Below, one piece after another: positions 24,680 to 34,250 of a stretch of DNA of 62,454 nt. Position 1 is the first letter of the stretch; every line of letters begins with the position of its first letter. Source of the DNA: an uncultured Chryseobacterium sp. (GTDB lineage Bacteria; Bacteroidota; Bacteroidia; Flavobacteriales; Weeksellaceae); the NCBI GenBank assembly GCA_913777465.1, contig CAJYRQ010000057.1, forward strand, positions 1 to 62,454. Reading direction: 5' to 3'. The notes beneath the pieces were generated by a model. That model saw only the letters and a program-made list of their open reading frames with translations, did not search any database and was not told the origin of the DNA. A program made the translations under genes and the position numbers.

Positions 24680-26256
24680 AGAATTTTGCCCAACTGATCA
24701 ATGCGCTGGAAAGCACCAACAAAACCAATGCGAAAATTGATGCGATCATCGATTATCTGGAACGCGCACCTGATGATGACAAAGTTTGGTTTATTGCCCT
24801 GTTTACCGGTAAAAGGCCGAAACGGAACGTTAACAGCAATTACATGAAAGAATGGGCACTGGACATAACCAAGCTGCCTTTCTGGCTGTTTCAGGAAAGC
24901 TATTCTTCCGTAGGTGATCTGGGTGAAACCATCTCGCTGATCCTTCCTCCCCCAACCGAAAAAATCGAGCGTTCGCTGTCCGAATGGATGGAGGACATTG
25001 TGGATCTGAAAAATAAAACCGATGCCGAAAAAAAAGAATTCATCCTCACTTCATGGAACGGGCTGGATTATACAGAGCGTCTGATTTTCAACAAGCTGCT
25101 CGGCGGAAGTTTCCGGATCGGAGTCTCAGATAAAACCCTTATTAATGCCCTGACAAAATTCTCTGAGCAGGAATCAAGTGCGTTGATGCACAGTCTGATG
25201 GGAAAATGGCTGCCGACTGAAGTTTCTTTTCAGGAGCTGATCGATGCAGAAAATGTAAATCCCGACAATTCAAAACCCTATCCCTTCTGTCTGGCCTATC
25301 CCCTGGAAAAGGATCTGCGGGAACTCGGAACACCGGACGAATGGCTGATTGAATACAAATGGGACGGCATCCGAGGACAGATCATTAAGAGAAACAACGA
25401 AGTTTTTATCTGGTCGAGAGGCGAAGAACTGGTAACCGAACAGTTCCCGGAAGTAAAGGAAGCGGTTGAAAAGATGAACGGGAATTTTGTGATCGACGGG
25501 GAAATTCTGGCTGTAAAAGACGACAGGGTTTTAAATTTTAACGAATTGCAGAAACGCCTGAACCGGAAAACATTAACCAAAAAGATGCTGTCCGAAATCC
25601 CGATACAGGTTTTCGCCTACGATCTGCTTGAGCTGGAAGGTAACGATTTAAGGGAAAAACCGATTTCCGGAAGACGTGCAATGCTGGAAGAATTGTTATT
25701 GAATGAAACTCCCGAAAACATTAAAATCTCTGAAGTCATTGAATTCAATGATTGGAATGAATTGGATAAGATCCGGGAAGCCTCAAGGGAAATCAATAGT
25801 GAAGGACTAATGCTGAAACAGAAAAATTCGCTCTACCATTCCGGCAGAAAAAAAGGGGACTGGTGGAAATGGAAAATCAATCCTCTGACGATCGATGCTG
25901 TTTTAATTTATGCCCAGAAAGGAAGCGGAAGACGGAGCGCTTATTACACCGACTATACCTTTGCCGTAAAAAATGAAGACAAGCTGGTAACCATTGCCAA
26001 AGCTTATTCAGGACTGACGGATAAGGAAATTATGGAGGTCAGCAAATTCGTTAATAAAAATGCCATCGAAAAATTCGGACCCGTACGAACCGTAAAGCCC
26101 GAGCTTGTTTTTGAAATTGCCTTTGAAGGCATCGGGTTCAGCAACCGGCACAAAAGCGGTGTGGCTTTGCGTTTTCCAAGGATCTTAAGATGGCGGAAAG
26201 ATAAAACGGTCGAAGAAATTGATGAACTGGAAGAAGTGAAAAAATTGATACAATAG
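24676..26256 (+). CDS. ATP-dependent DNA ligase (Lhr-core operon type)
   Basis: A 526-residue ligase with an N-terminal DNA-binding domain (about 1-200), an adenylation domain whose active-site lysine is K228 in EYKWDGIRGQ, and a C-terminal OB domain. Motifs DGEILA, EGLMLK and WWKWK are present. It seals nicks using ATP, unlike the NAD-dependent replicative LigA. It is coupled to the exonuclease by a 4-base overlap; the helicase follows after a 231-base repeat-bearing gap. Confidence 0.94.
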   Translation: MKNFAQLINALESTNKTNAKIDAIIDYLERAPDDDKVWFIALFTGKRPKRNVNSNYMKEWALDITKLPFWLFQESYSSVGDLGETISLILPPPTEKIERSLSEWMEDIVDLKNKTDAEKKEFILTSWNGLDYTERLIFNKLLGGSFRIGVSDKTLINALTKFSEQESSALMHSLMGKWLPTEVSFQELIDAENVNPDNSKPYPFCLAYPLEKDLRELGTPDEWLIEYKWDGIRGQIIKRNNEVFIWSRGEELVTEQFPEVKEAVEKMNGNFVIDGEILAVKDDRVLNFNELQKRLNRKTLTKKMLSEIPIQVFAYDLLELEGNDLREKPISGRRAMLEELLLNETPENIKISEVIEFNDWNELDKIREASREINSEGLMLKQKNSLYHSGRKKGDWWKWKINPLTIDAVLIYAQKGSGRRSAYYTDYTFAVKNEDKLVTIAKAYSGLTDKEIMEVSKFVNKNAIEKFGPVRTVKPELVFEIAFEGIGFSNRHKSGVALRFPRILRWRKDKTVEEIDELEEVKKLIQ

Positions 26257-26271
26257 CTGCAGCCAGATATG

Positions 26272-26386
26272 AACCATTAAGATTTATGAAGAGGTTTAGA
26301 AAGATTAAGTTTAGATTTAAAGAGACCGCTAAATTAAATCTTTGATTTCATTAGTTAACCTTAAAACCTCGATAATCTTACTGGTT
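26272..26386. repeat. Dispersed repeat family H3, copy 1
   Basis: A 115-bp element with terminal inverted repeats AACCATTAAGATT/AATCTTACTGGTT (12 of 13 matched) and an internal AAATCTTTGATTT. A second copy in opposite orientation lies at 38077-38201. It sits between the ligase and helicase genes of one functional operon. Confidence 0.6.
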
Positions 26387-26487
26387 AAAAATGTTTTGGT
26401 TAATTAATTCCCAACTGGAATTTTGAAGCAATTACAGAATAAAATCTTTGCGTTTGTGGCACTAAAAAAATTAAACAGACTTACGAT

Positions 26488-28935
26488 TTGACAGCATTTG
26501 AAAATACAGACGGTTACCAAATCATCCGGAACTGGATGGGCGAAAAAGGCAATGCTCCCTTTAAGTTCCAGACGGAAACCTGGTGGAAATTCGGGAATGG
26601 TTACAGCGGAATGGTGGTGGCACCTACCGGCTTTGGAAAAACCTATTCCGTTTTTCTGGCCTTGATTTCCGATTTTCTGAACCATCCCGATAAATATAAA
26701 AAAGGATTGAAAATGATCTGGATTACGCCGCTCCGGTCGCTGTCCAAAGACATTGCAAAAGCCATGCAGGAAGCCATCGACGAGATCGGCCTGGATTGGG
26801 CCGTAGGCGTACGGAATGGTGATACCGACCCGAAAGTCCGTCAGCAGCAGGTCAAAAATATGCCGGATATCCTGGTGGCAACGCCGGAAAGCCTACACCT
26901 GTTGCTCGGACAGAAAAACCACCAGCGGTTTTTTACCCATTTACAAACTATTGTTATCGACGAGTGGCACGAGTTGCTCGGCTCAAAACGCGGTGTGATG
27001 ATCGAGTTGGGAATTTCAAGGTTGAGGACTTATGTTCCGAAAATGAAAATCTGGGGAATTACGGCCACCATCGGCAATCTCGAAGAAGCGATGGAAGTCC
27101 TGATTCCTTATGACATTAAAAAGACAAAGATTACAGCCAAAGAAAAAAAGAAAATCGATATTCTTTCCGTTTTTCCGGATGAAGTTGAAATCCTGCCCTG
27201 GGCGGGACATCTCGGGCATAAACTGGCTGATAAAGTCGTTCCGATTATCCTGAATTCCAATTCCACCATTGTTTTTACGAATACCCGGAGCCAGAGCGAA
27301 ATGTGGTATCAGCTGCTGTTAAATTCCTATCCGGATTTTGCAGGGCAAATCGCCATTCACCACAGTTCGATCGACGCTCATCTGAGAATCTGGATTGAGG
27401 AAAACCTGAGCAATGGAAAATTAAAAGCCGTAGTTTCCACCTCATCGCTGGATCTGGGGATCGACTTCAAGCCCGTAGATACCGTTATCCAGATCGGATC
27501 TGCCAAAGGCGTAGCCCGGTTCCTGCAACGGGCGGGACGAAGCGGACACTCCCCTTTTGAAACCTCCAAGATTTATTGCGTACCTACCCATTCACTGGAG
27601 CTGATCGAGGTTTCGGCTTTAAAGGAAGCGGTAAAAAACAATGTCATTGAACCGCGTGATCCGCAGGTTTTATGTTTTGATGTCCTCGTGCAGTTTCTGA
27701 TGACCCTGGCTGTTGGCGACGGGTTTCTTCCGGATGAGCTGTATCCTAAAATTAAGGAAACGTATGCATTCCGCGAAATGAACGAAGAAGAATGGAAAGG
27801 CATGCTGGATTTCCTGACCATCGGCGGGAAAGCCCTGAAAAGTTATGAGGAATTCCATAAGATCGTTATTGATGACAACGGTTTGTACAAAGTGACTTCA
27901 CGGAGAATTGCGATGCTGCACCGGATGAATATGGGCGTTATCGTCAGTGATGCCATGCTGAAAGTTAAATTTATTTCAGGGGGTTACATCGGGATGGTTG
28001 AGGAATATTTTATTTCAAGATTAAAAAAAGAAGATAAATTTATCCTCGCCGGACGCGTACTGGAAGTAGCAATGATTAAGGACATGACGGTTTTTGTACG
28101 GGCGTCCAAAGGCAAAGCTTTTGCTCCGAGTTACTTGGGCGGAAGGCTCCCTTTAAGTACAAATCTCGGCCAGTTCCTCAGGGAAAAACTCTCCGGTGCA
28201 CTGAATCCGAAAGCTTCTGAGAAGGAACTGAAATTCCTTCATCCGCTATTGGTTAACCAGCAGGAACGTTCCCACATCCCGGAGGAAGACGAATTCTTGG
28301 TGGAACTAATTAAAAACCGCGAAGGCTACCACCTGTTTATGTATCCTTTTGAGGGACGGCTGGTGCACGAGGTAATGGCTGCCCTAGTTGCCTACCGGAT
28401 TTCCAAGCTGGCACCGATCTCCTTTTCCATGGCGATGAACGATTACGGCTTCGAACTGTTCAGCGATAAAGGAATTCCGCTGAACGAAGATAATCTTGAC
28501 CGTATTCTGACAAGGGATAATCTGATGAACGATGTAATTTCCAGCATCAATGCGGCAGAAATGGCCCGGCGGAAGTTCAGGGATATTGCTGTGATTTCGG
28601 GAATGGTAGTCCAGAATTTTCCGGGGCAGCAGCGTTCCAACAAATCGCTTCAGAGTTCGGCCGGACTGATCTTTAAAGTACTGGAAGATTATGATCCCAA
28701 TCATTTCCTGGTACGGCAGTCCTATACGGAGGTCTTTAATGCGCAGCTTCAGGAGCAGCGTCTTGTGGAAGCCTTCAAACGTATTGAGAAGTCAAAAATA
28801 ATCCTGAAATTTGCAAATACCTTTACCCCGCTGAGTTTCCCGATAAAAGTCGACAGCTTGAGGCAGACTTTATCGAGCGAAGATCTGGATTCGAGGATCC
28901 AGAAACTGATCCGGCAGGCGAGAAAAGTGAAGTAA
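26488..28935 (+). CDS. Ligase-associated DExH-box helicase (Lhr-core)
   Basis: An 815-residue superfamily 2 helicase. The Walker A motif is APTGFGKT (45-52) and the Walker B box is DEWH (158-161). Later motifs include FTNTRSQSEMW, VVSTSSLDLGIDF and QRAGRSGHS, followed by the winged-helix and Lhr-core C-terminal region. It lacks the long extra domain of full-length Lhr. Lhr-core unwinds 3'-tailed DNA and works with the neighbouring exonuclease, ligase and PdeM. It starts at TTG 26488. Confidence 0.94.
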   Translation: MTAFENTDGYQIIRNWMGEKGNAPFKFQTETWWKFGNGYSGMVVAPTGFGKTYSVFLALISDFLNHPDKYKKGLKMIWITPLRSLSKDIAKAMQEAIDEIGLDWAVGVRNGDTDPKVRQQQVKNMPDILVATPESLHLLLGQKNHQRFFTHLQTIVIDEWHELLGSKRGVMIELGISRLRTYVPKMKIWGITATIGNLEEAMEVLIPYDIKKTKITAKEKKKIDILSVFPDEVEILPWAGHLGHKLADKVVPIILNSNSTIVFTNTRSQSEMWYQLLLNSYPDFAGQIAIHHSSIDAHLRIWIEENLSNGKLKAVVSTSSLDLGIDFKPVDTVIQIGSAKGVARFLQRAGRSGHSPFETSKIYCVPTHSLELIEVSALKEAVKNNVIEPRDPQVLCFDVLVQFLMTLAVGDGFLPDELYPKIKETYAFREMNEEEWKGMLDFLTIGGKALKSYEEFHKIVIDDNGLYKVTSRRIAMLHRMNMGVIVSDAMLKVKFISGGYIGMVEEYFISRLKKEDKFILAGRVLEVAMIKDMTVFVRASKGKAFAPSYLGGRLPLSTNLGQFLREKLSGALNPKASEKELKFLHPLLVNQQERSHIPEEDEFLVELIKNREGYHLFMYPFEGRLVHEVMAALVAYRISKLAPISFSMAMNDYGFELFSDKGIPLNEDNLDRILTRDNLMNDVISSINAAEMARRKFRDIAVISGMVVQNFPGQQRSNKSLQSSAGLIFKVLEDYDPNHFLVRQSYTEVFNAQLQEQRLVEAFKRIEKSKIILKFANTFTPLSFPIKVDSLRQTLSSEDLDSRIQKLIRQARKVK

Positions 28936-28941
28936 TAAATC

Positions 28942-29133
28942 GTCAATTGTCAATGGTGAATTTCACTTTGCGAGTCAATTTTGCTTCGTAAGTGATTTTT
29001 TTTTCATTTTAAAAGTTGACAAGCAAAGCTGATTAATCATGCACAATTCACTTTGAAGGTTGACTATTGCTCTGCAGGTAAATACCAAGTGAAAAATTGA
29101 CAAGCGTAGCGGATTGACTATTCACCATTGACC
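28942..29133. repeat. Heptamer repeat family H2, copy 2
   Basis: A 192-bp element. The left arm GTCAATT-GTCAATG-GTGAATT (28942-28962) is inverted relative to the right arm ATTGACT-ATTCACC-ATTGACC (29113-29133). Internally, TTGACAAGCGTAGCGGATTG near 29096 is the reverse complement, with few changes, of a segment in copy 3 near 37035. It fills the gap between the helicase and pdeM. Confidence 0.7.
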
Positions 29134-29155
29134 TAGACATTCGAATAATTTAAAA

Positions 29156-29800
29156 ATGAAAATCGTAACAAAAAATATAACCTTACAAAACGAACAGTTT
29201 ACTTTAACCAATCAGCGGGCTTTGTTCTGGAAAAAAGAAAAGGCACTGGTGCTCTCCGACCTGCACATCGGTAAAGCGGCGCACTTCCGGAAAAACGGGA
29301 TTGCCCTGACCAGCCATCTGATGAAAAACGATCTGGAACGGCTTTCGATCCTGATTGAATATTTCCAGCCCGAAAAATTTATCGTAGTAGGCGATCTGCT
29401 CCATGCCGGAGACAATTCGGATGTGGATGAATTCTGCGGATGGAGAAGCCAGTATCCCGATCTGCAGTTTTACCTTGTTGAAGGCAATCACGACCGTCTT
29501 TCGAAAAAACTGGAAGCGAAACTATGCCTGAATTTTAAGTCAAAATCTTTTGAGAACGGAGAATTTCTTTTCATTCATGATTTTGAGAAAAAGCAGGAAA
29601 AATTCCAGGTAACGGGTCATATCCATCCGGGATTTGTCATTCATTCTTCCGTAAAAAAAATAAAGCTGCCGTGTTTTGTGGTTACCGACAACCAATTGCT
29701 GCTTCCGGCCTTTAGTGAATTTACCGGGCTGGATACAAAAAATCTCCCTAAAAAAGGAAGATTCTATGTTTTTACCGATGCTGAAATTTATGAAATTTAA
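29156..29800 (+). CDS. pdeM: Ligase-associated DNA damage response endonuclease PdeM
   Basis: A 214-residue calcineurin-type metallophosphoesterase. The metal motifs are LSDLHIGKAAHF, GDLLHAG, EGNHDR and TGHIHPG, in the family order D-x-H, GD, GNHD, GHxH. PdeM-type enzymes belong to the Lhr-core repair operon. It completes the set here, although a 220-base repeat-bearing gap separates it from the helicase. It ends facing the convergent GNAT gene, with an H1 repeat 22 bases after the stop. Confidence 0.9.
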   Translation: MKIVTKNITLQNEQFTLTNQRALFWKKEKALVLSDLHIGKAAHFRKNGIALTSHLMKNDLERLSILIEYFQPEKFIVVGDLLHAGDNSDVDEFCGWRSQYPDLQFYLVEGNHDRLSKKLEAKLCLNFKSKSFENGEFLFIHDFEKKQEKFQVTGHIHPGFVIHSSVKKIKLPCFVVTDNQLLLPAFSEFTGLDTKNLPKKGRFYVFTDAEIYEI

Positions 29801-29821
29801 AGTATAGATAGGATTAACGGA

Positions 29822-29849
29822 CTGGAAGAAGGAGATTGGATGCTGGAAG
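29822..29849 (+). repeat. Heptamer repeat family H1, copy 3
   Basis: Four 7-bp units (CTGGAAG, AAGGAGA, TTGGATG, CTGGAAG) begin 22 bases after the pdeM stop, in the same orientation as pdeM. It is inverted relative to copy 4, which flanks the converging gene. Confidence 0.7.
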
Positions 29850-30037
29850 TTTATGTTATCACGACTACTTTCCGAAAGGATTAGTTGTCAGTGAGATTAT
29901 TTTTGATTATATGTGATATATAAGCAGGAAATCTGGCTGAAATTCTGATTCACCAGAATGAATTCAAATCCTTGTTTAAATAATCGATTGTACATAAATA
30001 AAACAGTGTCGAATTTACCTCAAATTTAGAAAGGAAA

Positions 30038-30065
30038 CTTCCAGCATCCAGCTTCCTGCATCTAC
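30038..30065 (-). repeat. Heptamer repeat family H1, copy 4
   Basis: Four 7-bp units (CTTCCAG, CATCCAG, CTTCCTG, CATCTAC) end one base before the stop codon of the minus-strand GNAT gene. With copy 3 it forms an inverted pair about 190 bases apart, sharing GGATGCTGGAAGTTT. Confidence 0.7.
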
Positions 30066-30066
30066 A

Positions 30067-30588
30067 TTAATGTAAAATTTTCTTCATCATCAAATCGGTC
30101 TGTTCTTCATCTCCCAATCTGAAAACATGTTTGCCGAATTCCTCGAATCCGTTTTTCTTATAAAAGCCGACAGCCCGGTGGTTTTCTTCCCATACGCCCA
30201 GCCAGAGATATTGTTTCTTCAGTTCAACGGCGGTTTCAAGGGCCTGGTGGTAAAGAAGCTGGCCGACTTTCTTCCCATGATGCGAACTTTTAACATAAAT
30301 CCTCTCGATTTCCAATGAAGTTTCATCCTGCAGTTCGGTCTGTGCTTTTCCGGAATTTACTTTTAAATAGCCTACCGGATTTTCTTCTTCCCATGCGATG
30401 AAAAACAGGGAATCCCGATGGTTCAATTCTTTGGCTAATTTATCTTCTGCAAAACTTTCCTCGAGATACTGCTGGATCTGTTCTTCGGAGTTGTGTGGTG
30501 CAAAGGTTTCGTAAAAGGTCTTTCTTCCCAGATCTTGTAAAATGGCAAGATCTTTCAGGGAAGCTTGGGTAATATTGATGGATGTCAT
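30067..30588 (-). CDS. GNAT-family N-acetyltransferase
   Basis: A 173-residue cytosolic acyltransferase. The acetyl-CoA binding region is IYVKSSHHGKKVGQLLYHQAL (motif A), followed by LWLGVWEENHRAVGFYKKNGF (motif B). The substrate cannot be read. It lies 11 bases after the nucleosidase gene and is probably co-transcribed with it. Confidence 0.88.
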   Translation of the reverse strand: MTSINITQASLKDLAILQDLGRKTFYETFAPHNSEEQIQQYLEESFAEDKLAKELNHRDSLFFIAWEEENPVGYLKVNSGKAQTELQDETSLEIERIYVKSSHHGKKVGQLLYHQALETAVELKKQYLWLGVWEENHRAVGFYKKNGFEEFGKHVFRLGDEEQTDLMMKKILH

Positions 30589-30599
30589 TTTTTTTAAAA

Positions 30600-31181
30600 T
30601 TATGAAAATAAAATGGTTTTAAAAGCTTCTGACGCCAGGTGTACCTGTACGGTCCAATCATCGGCCGCATCGCTGCCGGCATCGTCGGAAATGTATTTCA
30701 GGCAAAGAAACGGGATATCTTCTTTCATGGCAATAAGGGCAAGCGGATAAGCTTCCATATCCACGATGTTGTAAACCGTTTCGAAATGGTTCATTTCAAA
30801 GCTGTCGCCGCTTCCGCAGATGCCCTGAGGAAGACCGTTGTACTGCAGCCCGTACTCCAAAACCGGCGGTATTCCGGAAAGCGGGGTTTCGTACAGGCTG
30901 AAACCGAGTCCCCGTACATCCATGTCCCGCTGGATAAATTGGGTACAGCAAACGACATCGCCTTTATGGAAACCCTGGCTTCCTGCCGATCCGAGGTTAA
31001 CAATCAGTTTTGGCCTTTTTCGGTAAATTTCTTTCGTCAGTTCCATGGCAGCGTTTACCTTACCAATGCCGGTTATCAGTTTGTTTTTATCATTGAACAC
31101 TTTTCCTGCCTCCGAATCCAGGGCAAAGACGAAAAGCGTGTCTTCAATAGGAAATTCCAGTTCTTCGTTTATTCTGATCAT
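30600..31181 (-). CDS. Nucleoside phosphorylase/nucleosidase-family protein
   Basis: A 193-residue protein of the purine nucleoside phosphorylase/MTA-SAH nucleosidase superfamily. Visible signatures are TGIGKVNAAM, VNLGSAGSQG, NIVDMEAYPLALI, which contains the DMEA segment that holds the nucleoside ribose, and KYISDDAGSDAAD with the catalytic Asp. It is shorter than Pfs (about 230), so a specific MTAN call is not safe. A role in nucleoside salvage is likely. Confidence 0.82.
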   Translation of the reverse strand: MIRINEELEFPIEDTLFVFALDSEAGKVFNDKNKLITGIGKVNAAMELTKEIYRKRPKLIVNLGSAGSQGFHKGDVVCCTQFIQRDMDVRGLGFSLYETPLSGIPPVLEYGLQYNGLPQGICGSGDSFEMNHFETVYNIVDMEAYPLALIAMKEDIPFLCLKYISDDAGSDAADDWTVQVHLASEAFKTILFS

Positions 31182-31398
31182 TTTTATTATTTTTTTAATA
31201 ACGGATTTTTATTGATGTTGGCTTGGCTTCGAAAGCCTCAGCCACTGATTGGTCGAAAATATAGAATATAAAAATTCTTTGATTTTTAATCTGATATGCT
31301 CTGAAAACAGGCAGGCTTCGACTGCATTCAGCCGCCAGAAAATTAAATCTTATGTGACTATGTTCTACAACTGTTTACCAATCTCACTTTATTGGTTA

Positions 31399-32097
31399 TT
31401 AAATTTCACAACCGTCAGCATCACAGGAAGCTCCGTTGTCCGTCTGAATTTTTAGAGGCACAACCGTCTCATCGTAAGTCTGCTGAAGAGCATTTACAAA
31501 AAGTTCTGTAGGCTGCGCTCCTGATACTGCATATTTACCGTTCAGGATAAAGAAAGGAACACCGGAAACGCCATTGTCCCTTGCTTCTTGGATATCTTTG
31601 CCGATTGCGTCATCAAAGGTATCCGAATGCAATACCTGCCGCGCTTCTTCCTGATCGATTCCCAGAGAAATTGCCAATGCTATTAAAATCCCGTGATCCC
31701 CCACATTTTTTCCGTCGATGAAATGTGCAATGAAAAGGGCTTCTTCCATCTCATTGGATTTCTTGTATTTTTTAGCCAGATGCAGGATCTTATGGGCTGA
31801 AAACGTATTGGTGATCACTGCTTTTTCAAAATGAAAATCTATTCCGGCACCGGCGCCCATCTGTTTTACCTGGCTGAGCATCTGCTGTGCCTGCGCTTCG
31901 GGAAAACCTTTCTTTTCCCGTAAATAGTCGAAGGTATTTTGGGTTTCTTTCGGGTTTAAAGAAGGATCGAGCTGGAAACTTTTCCATTCGACTTCAACTT
32001 CATCCCTGAAAGGAAGCTTTGCCAGGGCTTCTTCAAAATTGTTTTTTCCGATATAGCAAAACGGACACATAATATCCGACCAGATTTCTATTTTCAT
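31399..32097 (-). CDS. DsbA-family oxidoreductase (FrnE-like)
   Basis: A 232-residue thioredoxin-fold protein without a signal peptide. The active site is CPFC (C11, C14) after the first strand, followed by the helical insertion of the FrnE/2-hydroxychromene isomerase-like group and the cis-proline segment GVSGVPFFILNGKYAVSGAQ. It is expected to be a cytosolic thiol oxidoreductase. The C-terminal tail CDADGC holds two more cysteines and may bind metal or shuttle disulfides. It lies 49 bases after the MFS gene and may share its transcript. Confidence 0.9.
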   Translation of the reverse strand: MKIEIWSDIMCPFCYIGKNNFEEALAKLPFRDEVEVEWKSFQLDPSLNPKETQNTFDYLREKKGFPEAQAQQMLSQVKQMGAGAGIDFHFEKAVITNTFSAHKILHLAKKYKKSNEMEEALFIAHFIDGKNVGDHGILIALAISLGIDQEEARQVLHSDTFDDAIGKDIQEARDNGVSGVPFFILNGKYAVSGAQPTELFVNALQQTYDETVVPLKIQTDNGASCDADGCEI

Positions 32098-32146
32098 TGG
32101 TATTTATTTTTTGATTGAATATATTTAAATCTCGCAGAGACAAGCA

Positions 32147-33343
32147 TCACTTATTTAGTTGTACCCTTCTGCTGAAGACCAGATGTGCAGCCATTGCATA
32201 TAAAGCCATTACGGCCCCTACCAGGCAGACCCCAGCCCATTCTGCGTAATGCCATGCAACGGACGCCGCCCATGTTCCAAAAGATCCGCCTATGAAGTAG
32301 GAGACCATGTATACGGTATTCAGACGGTTAACGGCGTTGGATTTAATCATGAAATAATTGGTCTGGTTCATGATATGGCTGGATTGTACGCCCAGGTCTA
32401 TTAAAATAACGCCAACGATCAGTCCCCAGTAGGTTTCCCCGGCAAAATAGGAAAAAAGCCAGCTTCCCAGAACCACCAGCAGGGCATAGAAAATAATCCT
32501 GTTGAGATCGAAGTATTGCTGAAGCTTCCCCACTTTTGCAGCTGCCAGCGCACCGACCGCTCCTGCAAGACCGAAACTCCCGACCACCGACGAACCCGCG
32601 TTGAAGGGAGGATTTTCCATGTGAAAAACAAGCGTTGTAAACAATGCGCACATCGACCCGAAAGCCATTGCGCCGCGGAAAGAAGCCAGCCTTAGCACCG
32701 GCTGTGTTTTAGCCAGATGAAAAACAGATTTCATCAGTTCGCCATAGGTTCCTTTGAAATTCGGCTGTAATTCGGGGAGCATTCTGTATACGGCCAACCA
32801 TACCGCCACCATTACTCCCGCGGCAATGCCGAACATGGACCTCCAGCCCCATAATTCGCCGACAATACCGCCAATAAATCTAGACAGAAGGATCCCCAGC
32901 AGCAATCCGGACATCACAGTTCCGATATTGGAAGATTTTTCCCGATCAGAAGAAAGTTCGGCCGCAATAGGAATAAACAGCTGCGGAATTACGGAGGTAA
33001 CGCCGATCAGTAAGCTGGCCAGATAAAGCATCCACAAGTCAGTACCGAAAGCCATCAACAGCAGGGAACCGAAAACCAGCAACAGATCAGTGAGGATCAA
33101 TTTTTTCCGAAACAGCTTATCACCCAAAGGAACAATCAGCAGTAAACCTGCGGCATACCCGAGCTGGGTAAGAACCGAAATCTTGCTTACTGCACTTTCG
33201 GGAACCTTCAGTTCTCCGGCAATAAGGCCCAGCAACGGCTGGTTGTAATAAATGTTTGCCACCACAAGCCCGGAAATAACGGCCATCAGCCAGATGACCG
33301 TACGCGAAATGCCACCGGTAGAATTCAACTGCATATATTTCAT
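32147..33343 (-). CDS. MFS transporter
   Basis: A 398-residue inner-membrane carrier with about 12 transmembrane helices. VVANIYYNQPLLGLIAGEL in helix 1 and the loop 2-3 motif GDKLFRKKLIL place it with YgaY/YnfM-like drug-efflux MFS proteins. The substrate is unknown. A minus-strand -7 element TATTTTTG (plus-strand 33374-33381) lies 30 bases upstream of the start, so it probably has its own promoter. Confidence 0.88.
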   Translation of the reverse strand: MKYMQLNSTGGISRTVIWLMAVISGLVVANIYYNQPLLGLIAGELKVPESAVSKISVLTQLGYAAGLLLIVPLGDKLFRKKLILTDLLLVFGSLLLMAFGTDLWMLYLASLLIGVTSVIPQLFIPIAAELSSDREKSSNIGTVMSGLLLGILLSRFIGGIVGELWGWRSMFGIAAGVMVAVWLAVYRMLPELQPNFKGTYGELMKSVFHLAKTQPVLRLASFRGAMAFGSMCALFTTLVFHMENPPFNAGSSVVGSFGLAGAVGALAAAKVGKLQQYFDLNRIIFYALLVVLGSWLFSYFAGETYWGLIVGVILIDLGVQSSHIMNQTNYFMIKSNAVNRLNTVYMVSYFIGGSFGTWAASVAWHYAEWAGVCLVGAVMALYAMAAHLVFSRRVQLNK

Positions 33344-33484
33344 TTAATCAAGATTTCTTAAAAAAACCGTATTGCAAAAATACTTAATTCAGATCAAAAT
33401 GACGCCTGATTCTATCGGTTTCAGCAATGATTGGCATTGACGGGAAAATTTTTACCATCGAGAAATAATAATGAACTTTGCCTT

Positions 33485-34216
33485 ATGAAAATTATCCCAT
33501 TAAAAGAAGGCAACTTTTCTACGAATAAAACAAAAGATTTTACGCTTCTGACTGAGGAAAACAAAGATGTCCTGAAAGGAATAAAAATGTCGGTTACGCC
33601 GTTCCTGATCATTACTGAAAAGGATATTATCCTCCTGGATGCCGGAATAGGCTGGAAAAATAAACAGGGAAAAACGATAATTTCTGAAATTCTGGAAAGA
33701 GAAAATATTCAGCGGGACCAGGTGACAAAAATGCTGCTTTCCCATTTGCACAAAGACCATATTGAAACAACGGTTACCCGTAATGAAAATGGTTTTGAAG
33801 CTACTTTCCCGAATGCACAGATCTATATCCAGAGAAGGGAGTTGGAATTTGCCATGGAAAACAGAGACAGCCATTCTTTTGATTTTGATACGCTGGAAAA
33901 ACTGATACAGCTTGAAAACATTGTCTGGATGAGTGAAGACAAGGGCCAGATCACAGAAGAAATTTCATTTGAAGTGGCGGGCGGGCATACTCCCTTTATG
34001 CAGGTTTTTTGGATCAGTGATGGCCGGGAAATGATCTTCTATGGAGCGGATGATCTTCCTCAGGAATCATATCTGAAATACCATCTGGCTTACAAAAGCG
34101 ACTTCGACGGAAGAAAGGCACTGGAACTGAGAAGAAGCTGGGCAAAAGCGGCGGCTGAGAACCGGTGGAAAGTGCTGCTGTACCATGACCTTAACAAAGC
34201 CGTTGTAGAATTTTAA
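33485..34216 (+). CDS. MBL-fold metallo-hydrolase
   Basis: A 243-residue metallo-beta-lactamase-fold hydrolase. The metal motif HLHKDH occurs in LLSHLHKDHIE, followed by AGGHTPFMQ (next His), YGADDLPQ (bridging Asp) and LLYHDLN (last His). This layout fits the lactonase or glyoxalase II-like groups, but the substrate is not readable. ATG 33485 is chosen because it begins the conserved N-terminal strand; the longer frame adds residues with no counterpart. It converges on the LuxR-like gene. Confidence 0.85.
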   Translation: MKIIPLKEGNFSTNKTKDFTLLTEENKDVLKGIKMSVTPFLIITEKDIILLDAGIGWKNKQGKTIISEILERENIQRDQVTKMLLSHLHKDHIETTVTRNENGFEATFPNAQIYIQRRELEFAMENRDSHSFDFDTLEKLIQLENIVWMSEDKGQITEEISFEVAGGHTPFMQVFWISDGREMIFYGADDLPQESYLKYHLAYKSDFDGRKALELRRSWAKAAAENRWKVLLYHDLNKAVVEF

Positions 34217-34222
34217 ATAAAA

Positions 34223-34250
34223 AAATGGTTTAAAGTTCATTAAACCATTT
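34223..34250. terminator. Bidirectional terminator overlapping a stop codon
   Basis: A perfect 11-bp stem AAATGGTTTAA (34223-34233)/TTAAACCATTT (34240-34250) has A and T tracts on either side. The stop codon and last codons of the minus-strand LuxR-like gene lie inside the stem. Confidence 0.75.

Noticed and set aside
28942-29133. CRISPR-like array
   Set aside because: The repeated units are 7 bases long and contiguous, without spacers or cas genes.
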